Source: a virus. Taken from it: a stretch of 34,111 nucleotides of DNA. The stretch lies in the IMG/VR virus record IMGVR_UViG_3300042090_003264, positions 1 to 34,111 of that record. One strand, given 5' to 3'. Under the pieces are notes generated by a model, which worked only from the letters and a program-made list of their open reading frames with translations, had not been told where the DNA came from and searched no databases. Below, in pieces: positions 32,561 to 34,111 of the stretch (its first letter is position 1; each line of letters opens with the position of its first letter). The position numbers were made by a program, and so were the translations under genes.

Positions 32561-33120
32561 GCAGCGCCGTGGCGCCGCGCGCGATCTACGATCCCGAGCT
32601 ATCCAGACCCGTCGCCGACCCGCTGTACCGCGCCTGGATCAGAAGGCTGCCCTGCGCGGTCTGCAGCCGCATGCGGGGCGTCGAATGCGCCCATACGGGC
32701 GACCGCGGATTGAGCCAGAAGGCGAGCGACCGGCGCTCCATCCCGCTCTGTTCTCCGCACCACAAGGAATACCACCGCATCGGACGACGGAAATTCGAGG
32801 CCAGCTACAAGCTGGACATCGAAGCGCTGATCGGCAAGCTCAACGAGAAGCCGCTGGTGAGGATTTTGGGGGGCCGCTTCGTCGCCACACTCGGCGGGGA
32901 GGAATACGCCTTGTGTCCGGTCACGCACGGCGTCGCCGCCATGACGCGCCAGGCGATTCGCCATCTCGCGGGAGCGCCCGCTGATCGTCCGGCTATAGTG
33001 CGCTCCCCGACCGGGTATAGTTCGATCCCAGTTCGATCCCGGTCGGCTATAGTTCGATCCCCGGCTTGTTCTCCGAAGCTATTCGCCAAGCAGAGCGTGC
33101 GCGAATTACTGAAGCCGTGA
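32557..33120 (+). CDS. DUF968/HNH-type phage nuclease-like protein
   Basis: ATG 32557 overlaps the previous stop. The 187-residue product has LPCAVCSRMRGVECAHTGDR then GLSQKASDRRSIPLCSPHHKEYH. This Cys-x2-Cys...His...Asp...Leu-Cys-x2-His-His pattern belongs to DUF968/HNH-superfamily phage proteins, often near recombination genes. Metal ligands and the His/Asp core are present. The last 45 residues (after about 145) are encoded by short DNA repeats and may be dispensable. It ends the coupled operon. Confidence 0.75.
   Translation: MSSAVAPRAIYDPELSRPVADPLYRAWIRRLPCAVCSRMRGVECAHTGDRGLSQKASDRRSIPLCSPHHKEYHRIGRRKFEASYKLDIEALIGKLNEKPLVRILGGRFVATLGGEEYALCPVTHGVAAMTRQAIRHLAGAPADRPAIVRSPTGYSSIPVRSRSAIVRSPACSPKLFAKQSVRELLKP
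32991..33062 (+). repeat. Short tandem repeats with 9-bp inverted repeat at 3' end of the HNH gene
   Basis: GGSTATAGTKCGMTCCC occurs at 32991, 33013 and 33045, with an extra GTTCGATCCC at 33031. CCGACCGGG (33007-33015) and CCCGGTCGG (33038-33046) form a perfect 9-bp stem around the central copies. Confidence 0.65.
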
Positions 33121-33130
33121 GAGAGTGAAG

Positions 33131-33165
33131 GGGCCTGGTAGCCGCCCAGGCCCGCTGACATTTTT
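33131..33165 (+). terminator. Putative terminator of the early operon
   Basis: GGGCCTGG (33131-33138) and CCAGGCCC (33146-33153) make a perfect 8-bp stem with a 7-base loop, followed seven bases later by TTTTT. It lies 10 bp after the operon's last stop and before the next gene's ribosome binding site. The gap to the T run makes it imperfect. Confidence 0.5.
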
Positions 33166-33205
33166 CTGAAGGGACACCTAAATGCTCACATAGAGGTGTG
33201 CCCAG

Positions 33206-34111
33206 ATGCAATTCAAGGCTGAGGGTGAAGAACCGTTCGTCCCGTACATTGATGACAACTCCGAGGGGCCTATACTGCTGGGGGGAATTGTTTGCATACC
33301 GATGGCTACAGCTCTGGCACACATTCACAGCGACGAGGGTTTCGCTATCTCCGCTGACGGCATGATGACCAGAAGGCGTGCTGACGGGGGCCTGGAGATT
33401 GCGTCCGAAATCGAACAAAAAATATTCCACCTCCCCGGCTCAGATCGCGTGGCAGCCTGCTCGTTCGCCGGCACAGTGACGCTGGACAGCGATGACAGCA
33501 CCCGCGTTGCGTTCGACTTTATTGCTGAGACGCTGAAGGCCGCGCAGAACCTTGAGAGCAAGCCGATGAAAGACGCTAACGATTTCGCCGGCCAAATCGG
33601 CGATCTGGTTCAGAAGCGCCTGGAGACTGCGAGACGGAGTGAAGACTTCCGCCGTCCGCTCGGCTGGAAACAGGGATTGCGAATATGCATCGACGGGTAT
33701 TTCAACGCCCAACCAAGCCGTGCGGTGGTGGAGTTCCATCACATTAAACAAGAGTCGGCTCACAAAGTGCATCTGCACCATTTGCTGTGGCACCCCGCTT
33801 GGTTGAGCGGATCAATTGAAGTGACCCGGCTGCTATTCGACTCAGACGATCCCCGATTCAGCCAATACAGGACCCACGCTTGTAAGCGAGTCGCGGCTAG
33901 GGACGCGCACCCCGAGATCCGCGTCACGCTCAGCGACGCCATTGAAGCCGGGCGGAAGTTCATCGAGGCGTGCTCTTCTGCTATAGCCCGAGAGATTGAT
34001 GACGAAAACTGCCGGGGGATCGGCGGCCATATTCACATCGCAACCATAACGCCCAAAGCCGGATTTGACTGGGCTGTTCCTCCGTCACAATCGCCTGTGG
34101 TCAAGATGTAG
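33206..34111 (+). CDS. Possible proteasome-fold (Ntn-hydrolase-like) protein
   Basis: ATG 33206 has GAGGTG about 7 bases upstream; an internal ATG at 33302 (MATALAHIHS) has no such site. The 301-residue product carries ATALAHIHSDEGFAISADGM at about residues 34-53. This resembles the first strands of proteasome beta/HslV-like proteins (TTTVA...DGVVLAAD), with the Asp of ADG matching the family's conserved Asp. EQKIFHL and ACSFAGT follow, as in that fold. The 32 residues before it could be a propeptide. The first residue after Met is Ala rather than Thr, so an N-terminal nucleophile is uncertain. The end, GGHIHIATITPKAGFDWAVP, is strand-rich. Inference from pattern only. Confidence 0.45.
   Translation: MQFKAEGEEPFVPYIDDNSEGPILLGGIVCIPMATALAHIHSDEGFAISADGMMTRRRADGGLEIASEIEQKIFHLPGSDRVAACSFAGTVTLDSDDSTRVAFDFIAETLKAAQNLESKPMKDANDFAGQIGDLVQKRLETARRSEDFRRPLGWKQGLRICIDGYFNAQPSRAVVEFHHIKQESAHKVHLHHLLWHPAWLSGSIEVTRLLFDSDDPRFSQYRTHACKRVAARDAHPEIRVTLSDAIEAGRKFIEACSSAIAREIDDENCRGIGGHIHIATITPKAGFDWAVPPSQSPVVKM

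Noticed and set aside
33015-33062. tRNA gene or remnant
   Set aside because: Only a T-loop-like GTTCGATCC is present; no anticodon arm, D arm or acceptor stem can be built around it.
1-34111. CRISPR array, integrase, reverse transcriptase or diversity-generating element
   Set aside because: No regularly spaced repeat-spacer units, no Tyr/Ser recombinase motifs, no YxDD reverse transcriptase motif and no template/variable repeat pair were found.

Overview
The window is a dsDNA phage or prophage segment. It holds the tail morphogenesis module of a long-non-contractile-tailed (siphovirus-type) phage at about 8.4-25.4 kb. A block of large exported-looking proteins precedes it at 1-8.4 kb, and an accessory/early-type region with genes on both strands follows at 25.4-34.1 kb. 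No head genes, terminase, integrase, repressor or tRNA are visible, so one or both ends of the element lie outside. The host looks like an Acidobacteriota member, possibly Bryobacterales/Solibacter-like. This is inferred from moderately high GC, short signal peptides ending in Ala/Gly-Gln, and small protein families I associate with that phylum; it is not proven.

Layout: 1-8439 carries three large proteins with Sec-type signal peptides: a collagen-like protein, a beta-helix plus apiosidase-like (DUF4038) protein, and a 1305-residue Ig-like repeat protein. 8460-16176 carries a terminator-like protein, tail tube, small membrane protein, tail assembly chaperone with a -1 frameshifted long form, a GpS/gp10-like completion protein and the tape measure protein. 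16365-25400 carries a small distal-tail-like protein, a 1472-residue fused tail hub, a fibre-like protein, a Cys-rich exported protein, two small coupled proteins and a tail-tip/fibre protein. 25491-30734 is mosaic. Reverse-strand genes that look like morons (own promoters) alternate with forward genes for a glycosyltransferase and a papain-like protein. 30861-33120 is a tightly coupled early-type operon with ATGA overlaps, zinc-ribbon proteins, two micro-ORFs and a DUF968/HNH-type protein. It starts from a strong promoter within a divergent region holding two near-identical operator-like sites. The last gene, 33206-34111, may be a proteasome-fold protein.

The most notable observations are as follows. 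(1) The tail assembly chaperone has a textbook -1 frameshift signal: heptamer C CCA AAC, 7-nt spacer, two-tier hairpin. It adds 158 residues with three CxxC pairs. (2) A dispersed family of about 50-bp palindromic elements occurs in six intergenic copies, two of them a perfect 47-bp inverted pair around the chaperone/tape-measure block. (3) Two reverse-strand genes share a promoter with a 12-bp perfect palindrome between -35 and -10. (4) The early operon is a run of ATGA overlaps through unannotated micro-ORFs. (5) The first gene of that operon carries an apparent frameshift.
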